Positions 37,123 through 49,260 are shown, counted from the first letter of the stretch. The stretch is 64,000 nt of DNA from Flavobacteriaceae bacterium (GCA_002862645.1 PKDQ01000007.1:1-64000); one strand, 5' to 3'. Notes: a model not told the origin generated them from the letters alone. Numbers and translations: made by a program.

Positions 37123-38496
37123 ATGAAAAAATTTGCTCCACTCATATTTATCCTTCTTTTTTTTGGTTGTAAAGATGATATTGACGACACTATTGTAGTT
37201 GCCAATACAGAAAATTTAGAGTTAGAGGATTTTATTTACAAGGTCATGAATTTTGCATATTACTGGCAAAAAGATGTCCCTAATTTGGCTGACGATAAGT
37301 TTACTGACGACAAAGAATACACCAGTTTTCTCCAATCTTTTGACGGCCCGGCAGCGCTTTTTGATGCCCTGCAATACGAGGAAGACAAGTACAGTGCCCT
37401 CATAGACGATTACGAAGCTTTTGAAAATAACATCAAGGGCATATCCCTAACAAGCGGGATGGTTTTTGGACTGGTCCGTTTTTCAAATGACAGTTCAGAT
37501 GTTTTTGGTTACGTAAAATACGTTCTTGCAGGATCGGATGCTAAAGCAAAAGGCATCAAACGCGGTGCTATTTTTACAGATGTTAATGGCACTCAACTCA
37601 CCATTGCTAACTATCAGGAGTTGTTATTTAACAATGCCCCTACTTATACCATAGGCTTAGCTACCCTAAACAACAATACAATTACTAAAACAGCAAGCAG
37701 CGTAAGCCTCAACAACAACGAACAAACAGAGCAAAGTGTTCATATCGCTAAAGTTATTGAACACGCAGGTAAAAATGTGGGGTATATGATGTATAACAGG
37801 TTTGTCACCTCTCAAGACGACCTGCTCAAAACTGCCTTTGCTACTTTGGCAACAGCATCAATAGATGAGTTAGTCGTAGACTTGCGCTACAACAGAGGGG
37901 GATCTGTAGCAACCGCCCAACTATTGTCTGGACTTATAGCAGGAGAACATGCCAATAAGGTGTTTGGTAAATTCGTCTTTAACGAAAAATTAAGTGCTAA
38001 TAATTCAGAAATTGAAATTACCAATTCAAATGTCAACTTGGGGTTATCGCGTGTGTTTTTCTTGACTACTAAAAGTTCGGCATCAGCAAGTGAAATGACT
38101 ATTAATGGTTTAAAGCCTTATTTGGATGTGATTCAAATTGGCGATCAAACAGAAGGAAAAGATGTGGGTTCAAATCCTTTTTACGATTATATTGACAGCA
38201 ATGAAGCCAAAAATCCCAACCACAAGTATCTGGTGCTTCCGATCACCTTTAAATATTACAACAGTGAAGGAGTAGGCGACTATTCCGAAGGCTTATTGCC
38301 CAATGTTAGCCTAAGGGAAAACCTGGCAACTTTGGGTGAGCTTGGTGATGTCGAAGAGCCCTTACTTAAAAAAGCACTAGAATACATAAGCGGGCAAACT
38401 ACTGGAGCCATATCGGTTGACACTAGAAGCATACCCGCTACATTTGTTGAGCTTCAAACTGAAGCAGCAAGTGCGATTTATTTCCCTAAGAACTAA
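37123..38496 (+). CDS. S41 family C-terminal-processing-type peptidase, lipoprotein
   Basis: About 457 residues from ATG 37123, chosen because it opens onto a lipoprotein signal (MKKFAPLIFILLFFGC). A PDZ-like region (about 115-175, KAKGIKRGAIFTDVNGTQLT) precedes the S41 catalytic domain. VVDLRYNRGGSVATAQLL is the family signature; predicted Ser-Lys dyad Ser321 (KSSASASEM) and Lys346 (TEGKDVG) are 25 residues apart, the same spacing as in Prc and CtpB. Divergent from the ECF sigma operon; it converges on btuB with a 4-base overlap. Periplasmic protein processing or turnover is likely; substrate unknown. Confidence 0.92.
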   Translation: MKKFAPLIFILLFFGCKDDIDDTIVVANTENLELEDFIYKVMNFAYYWQKDVPNLADDKFTDDKEYTSFLQSFDGPAALFDALQYEEDKYSALIDDYEAFENNIKGISLTSGMVFGLVRFSNDSSDVFGYVKYVLAGSDAKAKGIKRGAIFTDVNGTQLTIANYQELLFNNAPTYTIGLATLNNNTITKTASSVSLNNNEQTEQSVHIAKVIEHAGKNVGYMMYNRFVTSQDDLLKTAFATLATASIDELVVDLRYNRGGSVATAQLLSGLIAGEHANKVFGKFVFNEKLSANNSEIEITNSNVNLGLSRVFFLTTKSSASASEMTINGLKPYLDVIQIGDQTEGKDVGSNPFYDYIDSNEAKNPNHKYLVLPITFKYYNSEGVGDYSEGLLPNVSLRENLATLGELGDVEEPLLKKALEYISGQTTGAISVDTRSIPATFVELQTEAASAIYFPKN

Positions 38497-40337
38497 AAGA
38501 CATAGCGCAAGGCAATGTTTAGGTTACGTCCCTGGGTGTTAAACCCAAATATTTCCCTGTATGCCACATCAAAAACATTGGTGACAGCGAGACTGGCTGT
38601 GGTATTACCAATAAAATCTGGAAAGGCTATGCGTGCATCTACCAAGGTATAGGCCACCAATTTTTCTTGTGCAAAAGCTTGATTTAAATCATAGCGTGAA
38701 CCTATATAACGACAGTGTAATCCCCATTGTGATTTGGGAGTTGCATACCGCACGCCAAGGTTGGCAGTATGTTTTGGAAGGCGCAAAGGAGCCTGATCCA
38801 CCTTTTCGGTAAAGGTGTAATTGGTGTTGATGTTCCAATTCTTTAGACTCCAATTGGCTTCTACCTCAACTCCGCGAACTTTAGCTATTCCAGGCCGATT
38901 ACGGTACTGCCCTGCAAAGTTTGGAAGCGAAACAAAATCTGCAAAATTGTCCTCTTCTCGCTGGAAGGTAACCACGTTAATACGGCTATTTTCCATTACT
39001 TGCTCTACACCCAATTCAAGCGTTTTGTTTTCTTCTGGTGTTAACGCCATATTTCCATATTGAGCACTGTAAAGCTTATACTGCGAAGGCGCGATAAATG
39101 ATGTTGCCCAAGACCCAAAAAACTTGAGGTAGCCTCCAGACGAAAGCCCTTTTACATAAAACGGATTTATTGTAAAGGTTTGGTGTGTGCCAAATTCACT
39201 GTGGTTGGTGTTGCGTACAGAGGCGTGAACGGCATACCCTTTGGCGTGTTGCCATTGCCCACTAACAAAAACTGCTAGGTTATTGTGTGTGTAGCTTTCT
39301 CCAGAAAACGCATTTTTAAAATCAGAATCGATGTCTTGATAGAAAAGCCCCCCTAACAAAGTTAGTTCGTCTGATAGCCGATGGCGCCAAGTAAGATCTG
39401 TAGTAAAAATAGCCGCTGTGTAGTCTGATGGGTAGCTGTCTGCATAAGAGCGTGAGCTGTCTGCCCAAGAAAACTGCGCCTGAACAGCTGATTTTCCTTC
39501 GGAATAGGACGGAGTAAAGCCTATTCGTTGTTGTTTACTTAAAAATGCATACTCTGCATCTTCAAAACTGGGATAGGTGCTGTCAAAGTTAGCATCAAAT
39601 ACGTCCCGTTGCAAATAGGCCGACCATGCCCACGGACCAGTGTATTGGCTTTGAACACTGAACTGAATATTTTCTTTATCGACGGGGTCGGTTTCAGTAC
39701 CCGCTACTGAAGACATTCCGTCTGATGATATACGCTGTATGGATGCCACAAAAGCTAAATTACCCACTTGACGCTCCAAGGCAACAAATTGCTTTCTTAG
39801 GTCGGCGAGGTTGCCTAATTTTTGATCATGTGTATTTTGGGTACCCCATTCTTGAGCAACCGTAAGCTTGGTTTTTTGTGTCAGCTCTTTTTTGGTAGTA
39901 ATGTCAATAATGGCGGTGGCTGCACCACTGCCGTAAAGGCTACTCGATGCACCTTTTACCACTTCAATGGTGGCAATTTGGTCTAGGGCCACGAGTCGTA
40001 AATCAAAATCCGATTCAATTTGAGAGGGATCGCTGACTACCACACCGTCAATGCGAATAAGCACCTGCCGGTTATTGCCCCCACGAATAAAATAGGACAA
40101 GTTTTGGCCAGGGTGTAGTTGTGCGCCCGATATATATATTCCGGCATATTGGTTAAGTAATTGCGCTAAAGAAATTCCTTTATTTTGAGCAATGGTTTCC
40201 GCGTTTATGTGTATCACAGCCTTGCCGCTGTTTTTTCTAGGTTTCGAAATACGCGTATCCGAAACTACTACTTCGTCCAAAAGCTCTTGGGCATGGACGG
40301 TACTTATACATAGCATTGCTACTAAAACGTATCGCAT
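38493..40337 (-). CDS. btuB: TonB-dependent outer-membrane receptor, BtuB-type (cobalamin)
   Basis: 614 residues. Signal peptide (MRYVLVAMLCISTVHAQ), TonB box in DEVVVSDTRI, plug domain (about 30-140: YFIRGGNNRQVLIRIDGVVV and IEVVKGASSSLYGSGAATAII), then a 22-strand barrel ending in an aromatic residue (LNIALRYVF). BtuB is inferred from the size and plug and from the cobalamin riboswitch directly upstream (40400-40562), which is decisive for B12 or cobinamide uptake. Confidence 0.93.
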   Translation of the reverse strand: MRYVLVAMLCISTVHAQELLDEVVVSDTRISKPRKNSGKAVIHINAETIAQNKGISLAQLLNQYAGIYISGAQLHPGQNLSYFIRGGNNRQVLIRIDGVVVSDPSQIESDFDLRLVALDQIATIEVVKGASSSLYGSGAATAIIDITTKKELTQKTKLTVAQEWGTQNTHDQKLGNLADLRKQFVALERQVGNLAFVASIQRISSDGMSSVAGTETDPVDKENIQFSVQSQYTGPWAWSAYLQRDVFDANFDSTYPSFEDAEYAFLSKQQRIGFTPSYSEGKSAVQAQFSWADSSRSYADSYPSDYTAAIFTTDLTWRHRLSDELTLLGGLFYQDIDSDFKNAFSGESYTHNNLAVFVSGQWQHAKGYAVHASVRNTNHSEFGTHQTFTINPFYVKGLSSGGYLKFFGSWATSFIAPSQYKLYSAQYGNMALTPEENKTLELGVEQVMENSRINVVTFQREEDNFADFVSLPNFAGQYRNRPGIAKVRGVEVEANWSLKNWNINTNYTFTEKVDQAPLRLPKHTANLGVRYATPKSQWGLHCRYIGSRYDLNQAFAQEKLVAYTLVDARIAFPDFIGNTTASLAVTNVFDVAYREIFGFNTQGRNLNIALRYVF

Positions 40338-40399
40338 GGTTTAGTTGTTGTTGTACTAATGAACCGATTGTGCTTATCCCGAGCACGCACAGCATGGTT

Positions 40400-40562
40400 A
40401 TCCTAGGCAGGTCTCCTGACTTGTACTACTCAAATAAGCCTTCCCAACAGCAAATAGCTAGCAGTGGCTGAAGTATTGAGCGTTGCAGTACTAACAGTTG
40501 CGGGAACAGCAAAGGCTTTACACCTTTTTCCCTTTTCATCTTCGCATAGGGAAGAGCCTAAA
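40400..40562 (-). promoter_or_regulatory. Cobalamin (B12) riboswitch upstream of btuB
   Basis: Read on the minus strand the segment holds the conserved core of the cobalamin aptamer: AAAAGGGAA and GGTG-AA near the 5' end, GCTGTTCCCGCAACTG (40497-40511), GCCACTG (40462-40468), GGGAAGG, and the B12 box AAGTCAGGAGACCTGCC (about 40406-40422). It ends about 65 bases before the btuB ATG, so ligand binding would mask the ribosome-loading region or favour early termination. Confidence 0.95.
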
Positions 40563-40621
40563 ATCTAACACAAAATTAGGGTTTAGACCCCAGAAATAAA
40601 AGGTGATTATTGAAAAATATG

Positions 40622-40629
40622 TACCTTTG
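40622..40629 (+). promoter_or_regulatory. -7 box (TACCTTTG) upstream of the DUF6580 gene
   Basis: Exact TAnnTTTG match 17 bases before the ATG of the divergent membrane protein gene. No convincing -33 TTTG. The plus transcript starts beyond the riboswitch, so the riboswitch cannot control it in cis. Confidence 0.4.
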
Positions 40630-40646
40630 TTTCACAACAAACTACT

Positions 40647-41132
40647 ATGTCTTTTACTAAGAAAGAAACTGTCCTAATTAGCTTTATTATTGTAGCTGTT
40701 TTGGTCCGTTTACTGCCTCACCCACCCAATGTAGCACCAATAACAGCCGTGGCTTTGTTTGCTGGTACGCATTTTGGCCGCAAACACTGGGCGCTACTCA
40801 TGCCTATAATGGCCATGGTGGTTACGGATATCTTTTTGGGCTTTTCGATGATTACTCCCATTGTCTACTTGGCTTTTACAGCTATCACCGCCTTGGGCTT
40901 TGTAATCAAAAAAATGCATCTAGGATCGGTGCTCTTAAGCAGCCTGTTGTTTTTTATAGTGACTAACCTAGGGATTTGGTTTTTATACTACCCTCTTACA
41001 CCGGAAGGTTTTACAACGTGCTTTACGCTCGCCATCCCATTTTTTGGCTATTCAATATTAGGCGATTTTTTCTTTAGCGCTGCCCTAATCTTTGGCTATC
41101 GCTTTGCGGCAAAACGCTTGCAATTGGCTTAA
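40647..41132 (+). CDS. DUF6580 family membrane protein, ECF-transporter S-component-like
   Basis: 161 residues, five or six transmembrane helices. The N-terminal block (RLLPHPPNVAPITAVALFAG) with a conserved HPPN and a periplasmic-facing GFSMI segment are typical of DUF6580, a family like the substrate-binding S components of ECF transporters. It is divergent from the riboswitch-btuB unit, with the aptamer between. I infer a possible part in cobalamin or precursor uptake across the inner membrane; this is not established. Confidence 0.75.
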   Translation: MSFTKKETVLISFIIVAVLVRLLPHPPNVAPITAVALFAGTHFGRKHWALLMPIMAMVVTDIFLGFSMITPIVYLAFTAITALGFVIKKMHLGSVLLSSLLFFIVTNLGIWFLYYPLTPEGFTTCFTLAIPFFGYSILGDFFFSAALIFGYRFAAKRLQLA

Positions 41133-41230
41133 AGCCAGTGTTGTTTTATGCAAACCTTCTCATTTAATCACCAAGCAATAGCGGTTAAGGACATAGCAAC
41201 TACTCATAGCTGAGACCCTTAAGCGCCCCA

Positions 41231-42469
41231 CTACCCAATTACACCAGAGCCAATCAACTCATTGTCTAGATACCAAGCAGCAAACTGCCCAGCTGCAATG
41301 GCCAATTGGGGTGCATAAAAAACAAGGTACATCCCAGCTGCTGTCGGATGTAGTATGGCTGACGACAAAGGCTGTCGGTAACGTATGCGTGCCTGCACAG
41401 CCAAGCGTTGACCCTTTTCAAAGTCAGGGCGTATCCAATGCACATCTGCTTGATCAATCCACAAAGCAGTGCGGTATAAGCCCGGATGGTCTTTGCCCTC
41501 CCCTACGTAAATGTAGTTTTTTTGAACGTCTGTTGCCAAAACAAACAGGGGTTCCTTGGTGCCGCCAACCGCCAAGCCCTTGCGTTGGCCAACGGTAAAA
41601 AAGTGTGCGCCATTGTGTGTGCCTACGATCTTGCCATCAGCAGCAGTATAGGCAAACTTCTTTGCCAAGCCAGCAGGCGTATTTTCTGGTGTTTGAGCAT
41701 AAATGGGATGCGAAGCTGGAACTTGAATAATATCCCCCTTTTTGGTGGCAAGCTTTTGTTGTAAAAAATCGGGTAAACTTACCTTGCCCACAAAGCACAA
41801 GCCTTGGGAATCGCGCTTTTCAGCCGTTACCAACCCTTGTTCAGCTGCAATGTTACGCACTTCTTTCTTTTGCAACCCACCAATAGGAAACAAGGTTTTG
41901 GCAAGTTGCGCTTGGCTAAGCTGACATAAAAAATAAGACTGGTCTTTATTGGCGTCTGCGCCTGCGAGTAGTTTGTAAGTAGGCACTTCGACAAGCTCAG
42001 TGCCCTCGACAAGCGCAGCGCTTCTCGGAACGTTTTTAGCAAGCAAGGTTGCTGAGCCTGCCGAAGTAACTGTTTCTTTCCGACAATAATGACCCGTAGC
42101 TACGTAGTCCGCGCCCAGAGAAAGAGCGATGTCCAAAAACACATCAAATTTGATTTCACGGTTGCACAACACATCGGGGTTTGGTGTGCGTCCTCGTTGG
42201 TATTCAGCAAACATATTGTCCACAATGCGCTCCTTATACTGCTTACTTAAATCAACGGTCTGAAAGGGAATGCCAAGCTTTTCGGCGACCAACATTGCAT
42301 CGTTACTATCTTCCAGCCAAGGGCAATCATCTGAGAGGGTTAACGAGTCATCGTGCCAATTTTTCATAAACAAACCTATGACCTCATAGCCTTGTTGCTG
42401 CAACAAATAGGCAGCAACACTGGAGTCAACACCACCAGAAAGTCCAACAATGACACGTTTGTTTTGCAT
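41231..42469 (-). CDS. mnmA: tRNA-specific 2-thiouridylase MnmA with an in-frame insertion
   Basis: 412 residues, somewhat longer than usual for MnmA (about 360-390). It adds the 2-thio group at U34 of tRNA-Lys, -Glu and -Gln. PP-loop GLSGGVDSS (9-17), catalytic Cys102 ([12 protein letters not shown]) and Cys225 (DSQGLCFVG), ending in a beta-barrel domain. The extra length lies at residues about 130-164, between ATGHYCRKE and [17 protein letters not shown], and is encoded by a REP-like palindromic element at 41984-42070 read in frame. The insertion is in a surface-loop region between conserved blocks, so the enzyme is probably functional. Confidence 0.96.
   Translation of the reverse strand: MQNKRVIVGLSGGVDSSVAAYLLQQQGYEVIGLFMKNWHDDSLTLSDDCPWLEDSNDAMLVAEKLGIPFQTVDLSKQYKERIVDNMFAEYQRGRTPNPDVLCNREIKFDVFLDIALSLGADYVATGHYCRKETVTSAGSATLLAKNVPRSAALVEGTELVEVPTYKLLAGADANKDQSYFLCQLSQAQLAKTLFPIGGLQKKEVRNIAAEQGLVTAEKRDSQGLCFVGKVSLPDFLQQKLATKKGDIIQVPASHPIYAQTPENTPAGLAKKFAYTAADGKIVGTHNGAHFFTVGQRKGLAVGGTKEPLFVLATDVQKNYIYVGEGKDHPGLYRTALWIDQADVHWIRPDFEKGQRLAVQARIRYRQPLSSAILHPTAAGMYLVFYAPQLAIAAGQFAAWYLDNELIGSGVIG
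41984..42070 (-). repeat. REP-like palindromic element inserted in the mnmA coding sequence
   Basis: Three related ~17-19-base units lie here. Minus-strand CACTGAGCTTGTCGAAG (41986-42002) and CGCTGCGCTTGTCGAGG are in one orientation. The third, GTTGCTGAGCCTGCCGAAG, reads in the plus direction at 42049-42067, so units face each other as in REP doublets (REPIN-like). The block encodes in frame the extra residues of MnmA ([20 protein letters not shown] and GTELVEVP). Units of the CTGAGCTTGTCGAAG type are widespread dispersed repeats in bacteria; I saw no other copy in this window. Confidence 0.7.
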
Positions 42470-42473
42470 GGCA

Positions 42474-42481
42474 CAAAGGTA
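42474..42481 (-). promoter_or_regulatory. mnmA: -7 box (TACCTTTG) 4 bases before the mnmA ATG
   Basis: Exact TAnnTTTG match ending 4 bases upstream of the start codon, so initiation about 4 bases downstream would give a leaderless or 1-base-leader mRNA. No good -33 TTTG at 19 bases. Confidence 0.45.
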
Positions 42482-42525
42482 AGCAGGATATATGAGTTCG
42501 TCAGGACTATGCCTACCGGAAGGGT

Positions 42526-44316
42526 TTATTTAAGCTTTTTTTGACGTTCAGCTTCTTCCATCAATTCAGACATCTTACGCTGAAAACGGTTTTGCTTCTT
42601 GGGTTTCTTTTTATTTTCTTCAATCTGTGCATGGATTTTGTCCTGATCGATGATCACATTCTTAATCACCAACATGATTCCAATCATCAAGACGTTGGAA
42701 ACAAAATAATACAAACTAAACCCACTGGCATAATTATTAAAGAAAAACAACATCATCACAGGCATCAAATACATGATGTACTTCATGTTGGGCATGCCCG
42801 GCTGTGAAGGTTGCATTTGCTGTCCTGCTGTCATCTGGGTATAAAAGAATATTGCTATGGAAGCCAATAAGGGAAACAAACTAACGTGATCGCCATAGAA
42901 AGGAATGCTAAACGGAAGTTCTGCAATCATATCATAAGAGGACAAGTCTTCTGCCCATAAAAAAGACTTACCACGCATTTCGTATGCGATTGGAAAGAAA
43001 TAAAACAAGGCAAAGAAAACCGGCATTTGAATCAATGCGGGAATACAACCTGCCATTGGGCTAGCCCCAGCTTTGCTGTATAACTTCATCGTCTCTTGCT
43101 GACGCTTAGTGGCGTCATTTTTATATTTTTCGTTTAAGGCCGTTATTTCGGGACGAAGTACCCGCATTTTGGCTTGAGAAACATACGATTTGTATAGCAC
43201 CGGCGAAAGCACCAAACGCACAATAATGGTCAATAAAATGATGGCAATTCCTTGGGGAACTACGCCAGACAACAAGCTAAACAATGGGTAGAATACCGAA
43301 CGGTTTATCCAACCAATAAGCCCCCAGCCAAAAGAAATACTTTCATATAGGGATTCGTCGTAGGTTTTTAAAACTTCGTAATCGGTTGGGCCCATATACC
43401 AATCAAAATTGGCTTGAAAACGATTGCGACTATAAGGCAATGTGGTTTCGGTCATAAACGACTTAAGGAATTCGGACTCTTCCTCTTCCTCGTCTGTTAT
43501 GGTAGATGACATAACTGCAGCTACTTCAAATGGATTTTCTGGAATAAGGATACTGCTGAAAAAATGCTGGCGGTACGATACCCACACGACGTTTTTGAGG
43601 TCTTCATCATCATCTCCTGCAGCAGACAGCGTACTGTATTTATCAGCCTTATGATTGTAGGCAAGCTGTGTATAACGGTTTTCGTATTGGGCACTTTTCG
43701 CATGACGGAAGCCATCCATACGCCATGAAAAGGCAGCAGGAATAGTAGGGTCTAAAGCGCCTTCTATACCTTCAGCAACAACTTCAAAACCAAAGCGATA
43801 TCCTTCCTTGGGCAAGGTATATACCAATTCTATATAACCGTCGGAATCAAGTGGTGCACGCAAACGCAATTCCTGTCCCGCTGATGTGTTGCTTACTGAG
43901 GGAGTAAACATCATAAATTTTGTCTGAAATAACTGACCTAAAACCGTCGTGAAGGCGATGTTCAAGGAGCTGTTATCATTGTTGATCAAATACAAGGGAT
44001 CGTGTTGATAATTGACCAAATCTTTTAGGGTAACCCCTGTCATCACACCCCCTTTTGTAGAGATATCAATAGAGAGCACATCGTTTTGAAGGCTAAGCGT
44101 GTCGGCAACAACACTAACTGCTGCTGCCTCAGGAGCATCTTGCTCGGCTGTATCTGTAGCAAGGACCTGCACAGGTTCTTGTTGTTCCACTGCTACCGTG
44201 TCGTTAACTGTCGTTTCCAAATCAGGAACAGGCTGATTGTACATCATCCAAATGAATATGCCAAAAATAAGCAGCATTCCTATGATTTGTAAAGGGTCTA
44301 TTCGCCGATCTTCCAT
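42526..44316 (-). CDS. yidC: Membrane protein insertase YidC
   Basis: 596 residues. Inserts and folds inner-membrane proteins, with or without SecYEG. N-terminal transmembrane helix (residues about 8-25), large periplasmic beta-sandwich (about 55-340), then the conserved five-helix core: [59 protein letters not shown], and [20 protein letters not shown]. The positively charged tail ([12 protein letters not shown]) is typical. It starts 9 bases after pyrG and shares its transcript. Confidence 0.98.
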   Translation of the reverse strand: MEDRRIDPLQIIGMLLIFGIFIWMMYNQPVPDLETTVNDTVAVEQQEPVQVLATDTAEQDAPEAAAVSVVADTLSLQNDVLSIDISTKGGVMTGVTLKDLVNYQHDPLYLINNDNSSLNIAFTTVLGQLFQTKFMMFTPSVSNTSAGQELRLRAPLDSDGYIELVYTLPKEGYRFGFEVVAEGIEGALDPTIPAAFSWRMDGFRHAKSAQYENRYTQLAYNHKADKYSTLSAAGDDDEDLKNVVWVSYRQHFFSSILIPENPFEVAAVMSSTITDEEEEESEFLKSFMTETTLPYSRNRFQANFDWYMGPTDYEVLKTYDESLYESISFGWGLIGWINRSVFYPLFSLLSGVVPQGIAIILLTIIVRLVLSPVLYKSYVSQAKMRVLRPEITALNEKYKNDATKRQQETMKLYSKAGASPMAGCIPALIQMPVFFALFYFFPIAYEMRGKSFLWAEDLSSYDMIAELPFSIPFYGDHVSLFPLLASIAIFFYTQMTAGQQMQPSQPGMPNMKYIMYLMPVMMLFFFNNYASGFSLYYFVSNVLMIGIMLVIKNVIIDQDKIHAQIEENKKKPKKQNRFQRKMSELMEEAERQKKLK

Positions 44317-44325
44317 GTTAAATTT

Positions 44326-45960
<1,635 letters not shown>

Positions 45961-45961
45961 T

Positions 45962-45969
45962 CAAAAATA
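45962..45969 (-). promoter_or_regulatory. pyrG: -7 box (TATTTTTG) upstream of pyrG
   Basis: Exact TAnnTTTG match, in the gap after the LysM gene, 22 bases before the pyrG ATG. No TTTG at the ideal -33 spacing, so promoter activity is tentative. Confidence 0.35.
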
Positions 45970-45980
45970 CAAAGAATAAA

Positions 45981-47774
45981 CTACCTAACATACAAGGAAT
46001 CTGCTGTAGACTTTATGGTCGCTATTTCAATGGTTTCAAAGCCTTGATGTTGAACCAAATACGTAGCGGTATTTAGATAACCTCCTTTTGGGTTGGGCTG
46101 GTAATTAAATCGATATTGAAGCTGATCTAAAACACCCAACGTTAAGCCGTCTATTAGCTTTCTTTTGGTGGCTATTCGAAGGGAAGCATCCACCATAACA
46201 TCAAAACCTTTCACGGCAGTCCGGCTGGGCACCTTCCCATATCGGTCTTTAAATGATGCGTCAAACTTAAGGCCTAAGCTATCGCGTTTTTCTAAAAAAT
46301 GATTGGGGTAAGAAAAGTGGATATTACCCAAATGGGCTTGAGAAATGTTTTTATCGTCATAGGCTGGTGAGCGGAAATGCGTTAACAATTGTACCTGGCG
46401 CGCTTCCGAAGACTGGGCATTCAACATGGAAGTCATACTGGTCACCAAATTTAAATTTTCGGTTTCCAAAAAAACCCAATTTGGTCTAGTCGGTGTCAAT
46501 AATGAGTCCACTACATCAGGCTTGATAAAACCAAACTTTTCGTCTGGGGGCAGCACTTCTGCCAAAGGGAACTGTTCCTTTAAACGGAGTGCTGTTTGCT
46601 GATTTTTGGAGTCTGCAATAATCAACACACAAGGGTTTTCATATTGTGCGTCCAAAGAATCCACATAGCTAATCATGCGTTTGGCAAGTGACTTTTTACT
46701 GGGAATCGTATTGATAAGCATTTTACGGGGCTGAATCTCACGTGTAGTCAAAGGGGAAATAACCGGCACGTTAAAAAAGCTCATGGCTTGTGCCATCCTG
46801 CTTACGTTGGCAGGTGTAAAGGGACCTATAACAGCGTCATAAGCAGTAAAGTCTTCTTGATTGAGCAGCTGCTCAATTATATGCAACTGCCCCTCAGAGT
46901 CAAAAACAGAGAGCTCAATACTCAAACCTGCCTTGTTCAGACTATCGACCGCATGCAACATACCTGAATAAAAGTCAAGCGAGACCGTTGTTAAGTTGCG
47001 TTCTGAAAGGGTCTTATTTGTTTGATCTATGGAATCTAACTCAATTCTAGAAAGTCGAAAGGGAGCTAAAAAAGCAATGCGCACTACAGGAGAAACAAAA
47101 GTACTATCCCATAAACTGGTTTTTATTGGTCCCGATTCACCAACAGCGCTTGAATCTACTGCTTGCACTTTTGGGATTTTTAAGACCATCCCTACCATAA
47201 GTCCACTAGCTTCTAGACTTGGGTTAAGGGCTTCTAAATCAGATTTGCTCAATCCCAATTTTTCTTTGAGACGGAAAAAACCTTCTTTGGGCTGAACAGT
47301 GTAATAGTCAAATTGTGCCGCAATTTCTTCAGCAGTTTTTGAAGGTACTGTAAGCATACTTCCAATAGAAAGTGTATCGCCTAATTGGGGGTTTAACACC
47401 CGTAGGGAATCTACTGAAATACCGTAGTTGTAGGCAATTCGCCAGAGAGTTTCCTTTAGCTGTACGCTGTGGGTTGCTGTTTTGGGTTGCGCTGGAACGA
47501 CAAAAACCTTTGTTTTATATCTCGGTATTTTGAGTTTGTCACGTTTACGTATAACCGTTTTAGCAGTAGGGTTGTAGATCACGATTTGATCTGGCGTAAT
47601 ATCGTAGCGAATTGCGATACGCTCTAGCGTTTCTTTCTTTTTTACTTTATGAATGATAAAGTGAGACACTTCTGGCTCTTGTGCGTTGCCAAGCAAGCCA
47701 AACAAAAGAAAAGTGAGTAGTAACAAAAGCTTATTCCCACTCAATTGTTGCGGGGGGTTTTGAACTAATATCAT
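45981..47774 (-). CDS. LysM and periplasmic-binding-protein-like domain protein
   Basis: About 597 residues from the ATG at 47774. A hydrophobic signal ([18 protein letters not shown]) follows a short N-terminus; a TTG at 47744 is an alternative start. Three LysM peptidoglycan-binding motifs follow ([53 protein letters not shown]), then a type 1 periplasmic-binding-protein fold ([45 protein letters not shown]). It probably binds peptidoglycan and a small ligand or acts as a scaffold. Its 5' end overlaps the 3' end of guaA by 44 bases, and this pairing is common in flavobacteria. Ligand unknown. Confidence 0.88.
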   Translation of the reverse strand: MILVQNPPQQLSGNKLLLLLTFLLFGLLGNAQEPEVSHFIIHKVKKKETLERIAIRYDITPDQIVIYNPTAKTVIRKRDKLKIPRYKTKVFVVPAQPKTATHSVQLKETLWRIAYNYGISVDSLRVLNPQLGDTLSIGSMLTVPSKTAEEIAAQFDYYTVQPKEGFFRLKEKLGLSKSDLEALNPSLEASGLMVGMVLKIPKVQAVDSSAVGESGPIKTSLWDSTFVSPVVRIAFLAPFRLSRIELDSIDQTNKTLSERNLTTVSLDFYSGMLHAVDSLNKAGLSIELSVFDSEGQLHIIEQLLNQEDFTAYDAVIGPFTPANVSRMAQAMSFFNVPVISPLTTREIQPRKMLINTIPSKKSLAKRMISYVDSLDAQYENPCVLIIADSKNQQTALRLKEQFPLAEVLPPDEKFGFIKPDVVDSLLTPTRPNWVFLETENLNLVTSMTSMLNAQSSEARQVQLLTHFRSPAYDDKNISQAHLGNIHFSYPNHFLEKRDSLGLKFDASFKDRYGKVPSRTAVKGFDVMVDASLRIATKRKLIDGLTLGVLDQLQYRFNYQPNPKGGYLNTATYLVQHQGFETIEIATIKSTADSLYVR

Positions 47775-49257
47775 AAACGACACGATTGATTCCCGGGACA
47801 CGGTTGATGATTTGGTTAGAAATTTCTTGTAAGAAAGCATATGGCAAATGTACCCAATCTGCCGTCATTCCGTCAGTTGAAGTTACGGCTCTTAGAGCAA
47901 CGCACTTTTCATAGGTGCGTTCATCTCCCATAACCCCGACAGATTGCACAGGCAACAGCATAACGCCTGCTTGCCAAACATCGTCGTACAAGCCGTGTTC
48001 ACGAAGCCCTTGAATAAACAAGGCATCTGCTTCCTGTAACATACTTACCTTTTCAGCTGTTATATCACCTAAAATGCGAATAGCAAGACCAGGTCCAGGA
48101 AATGGGTGACGACCAAGAATTTCTTTGGGCATTTCAAGAGTAGCGCCAACGCGACGCACCTCATCTTTAAACAACATTTTAAGCGGCTCTACTACTTTGA
48201 GTTTCATAAAGTCGGGCAATCCACCTACGTTGTGGTGTGATTTGATGGTAGCAGAAGGACCGTTTACGGAAATCGACTCAATAACATCTGGGTAAATAGT
48301 TCCTTGAGCAAGCCATTTTGCGCCTTCGACCTTATGCGCCTCATCGTCAAAAACATCTATAAAAACCTTGCCAATGATTTTTCGCTTGGTCTCTGGGTCA
48401 CCCTCTCCTGCCAAAGCATCTAGGAATTGCTTGGAAGCATCCACCCCCTTAACATTCAATCCCAAACCTTTGTATTGCTCCATCACCTCGTCATATTCGT
48501 TTTTGCGCAACAATCCATTGTTGACAAAAATACAGTGTAGGTTAGGGCCAATAGCCTTGTGCAATAAAATAGCAGCTACAGACGAATCCACACCGCCACT
48601 AAGACCCAAAATCACCTTATCATGACCCAACTGCTCGCTTAGTATAGCTACTGTAGTTTCTACAAAAGCATCTGATGTCCAGTCGGGGTTAATACCAGCT
48701 ATATCAACCAAAAAGTTTTGTAGCAACTGCTTGCCATCAGTTGAATGATATACTTCTGGATGAAATTGAATACCATAGGTCATGTCGTTGTCCATAACAT
48801 AAGCGGCATTGGTAACATCAGAAGTAGATGCCAATTGCGTTGCATGCTCAGGTAATTTTTTGATGGTGTCGCTATGGCTCATCCACACTTGTGATTCGAG
48901 TGGAATACCTTTGGTAAAGGCATGGGGTACTACCTGTGCCAATCTAGCTCGGCCATATTCTCTTGTATCAGAAGGGGATACTGCGCCGCCATTGAAATGC
49001 GCCAAATATTGCGCACCATAACACACTCCAAGTAGGGGTACTTTGGATCTGATTTTACTCAAATCAGGATGTGGCGTATCCTCAGCACGAACCGAATACG
49101 GTGATCCTGAAAGGATAACGGCTTTAAATGTATTGATGTTTTCAGGGATTTTGTGAAAAGGGTGAATTTCACAAAAGATGGAGAGCTCTCGAACCCTTCG
49201 GGCAATCAGCTGCGTGTATTGAGATCCGAAATCGAGGATTAGAACTTTGTTATGCAT
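47731..49257 (-). CDS. guaA: GMP synthase (glutamine-hydrolysing)
   Basis: 508 residues from the ATG at 49257; the preceding TTG at 49263 is less likely. Converts XMP to GMP. Class I glutaminase: [16 protein letters not shown] (nucleophile Cys) and [13 protein letters not shown]-loop of the ATP pyrophosphatase: [17 protein letters not shown]. Dimerisation domain ends [16 protein letters not shown], the family's usual terminus. A TAnnTTTG box (49261-49268) ends 3 bases before the ATG. The 3' end overlaps the LysM gene by 44 bases. Confidence 0.98.
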   Translation of the reverse strand: MHNKVLILDFGSQYTQLIARRVRELSIFCEIHPFHKIPENINTFKAVILSGSPYSVRAEDTPHPDLSKIRSKVPLLGVCYGAQYLAHFNGGAVSPSDTREYGRARLAQVVPHAFTKGIPLESQVWMSHSDTIKKLPEHATQLASTSDVTNAAYVMDNDMTYGIQFHPEVYHSTDGKQLLQNFLVDIAGINPDWTSDAFVETTVAILSEQLGHDKVILGLSGGVDSSVAAILLHKAIGPNLHCIFVNNGLLRKNEYDEVMEQYKGLGLNVKGVDASKQFLDALAGEGDPETKRKIIGKVFIDVFDDEAHKVEGAKWLAQGTIYPDVIESISVNGPSATIKSHHNVGGLPDFMKLKVVEPLKMLFKDEVRRVGATLEMPKEILGRHPFPGPGLAIRILGDITAEKVSMLQEADALFIQGLREHGLYDDVWQAGVMLLPVQSVGVMGDERTYEKCVALRAVTSTDGMTADWVHLPYAFLQEISNQIINRVPGINRVVYDISSKPPATIEWE

Positions 49258-49260
49258 ATG

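Noticed and set aside
38493-40337. Treating the TonB receptor as a SusC-like sugar receptor
   Set aside because: It lacks the SusC N-terminal carboxypeptidase-regulatory domain and size (~1000 residues), and has a cobalamin riboswitch.
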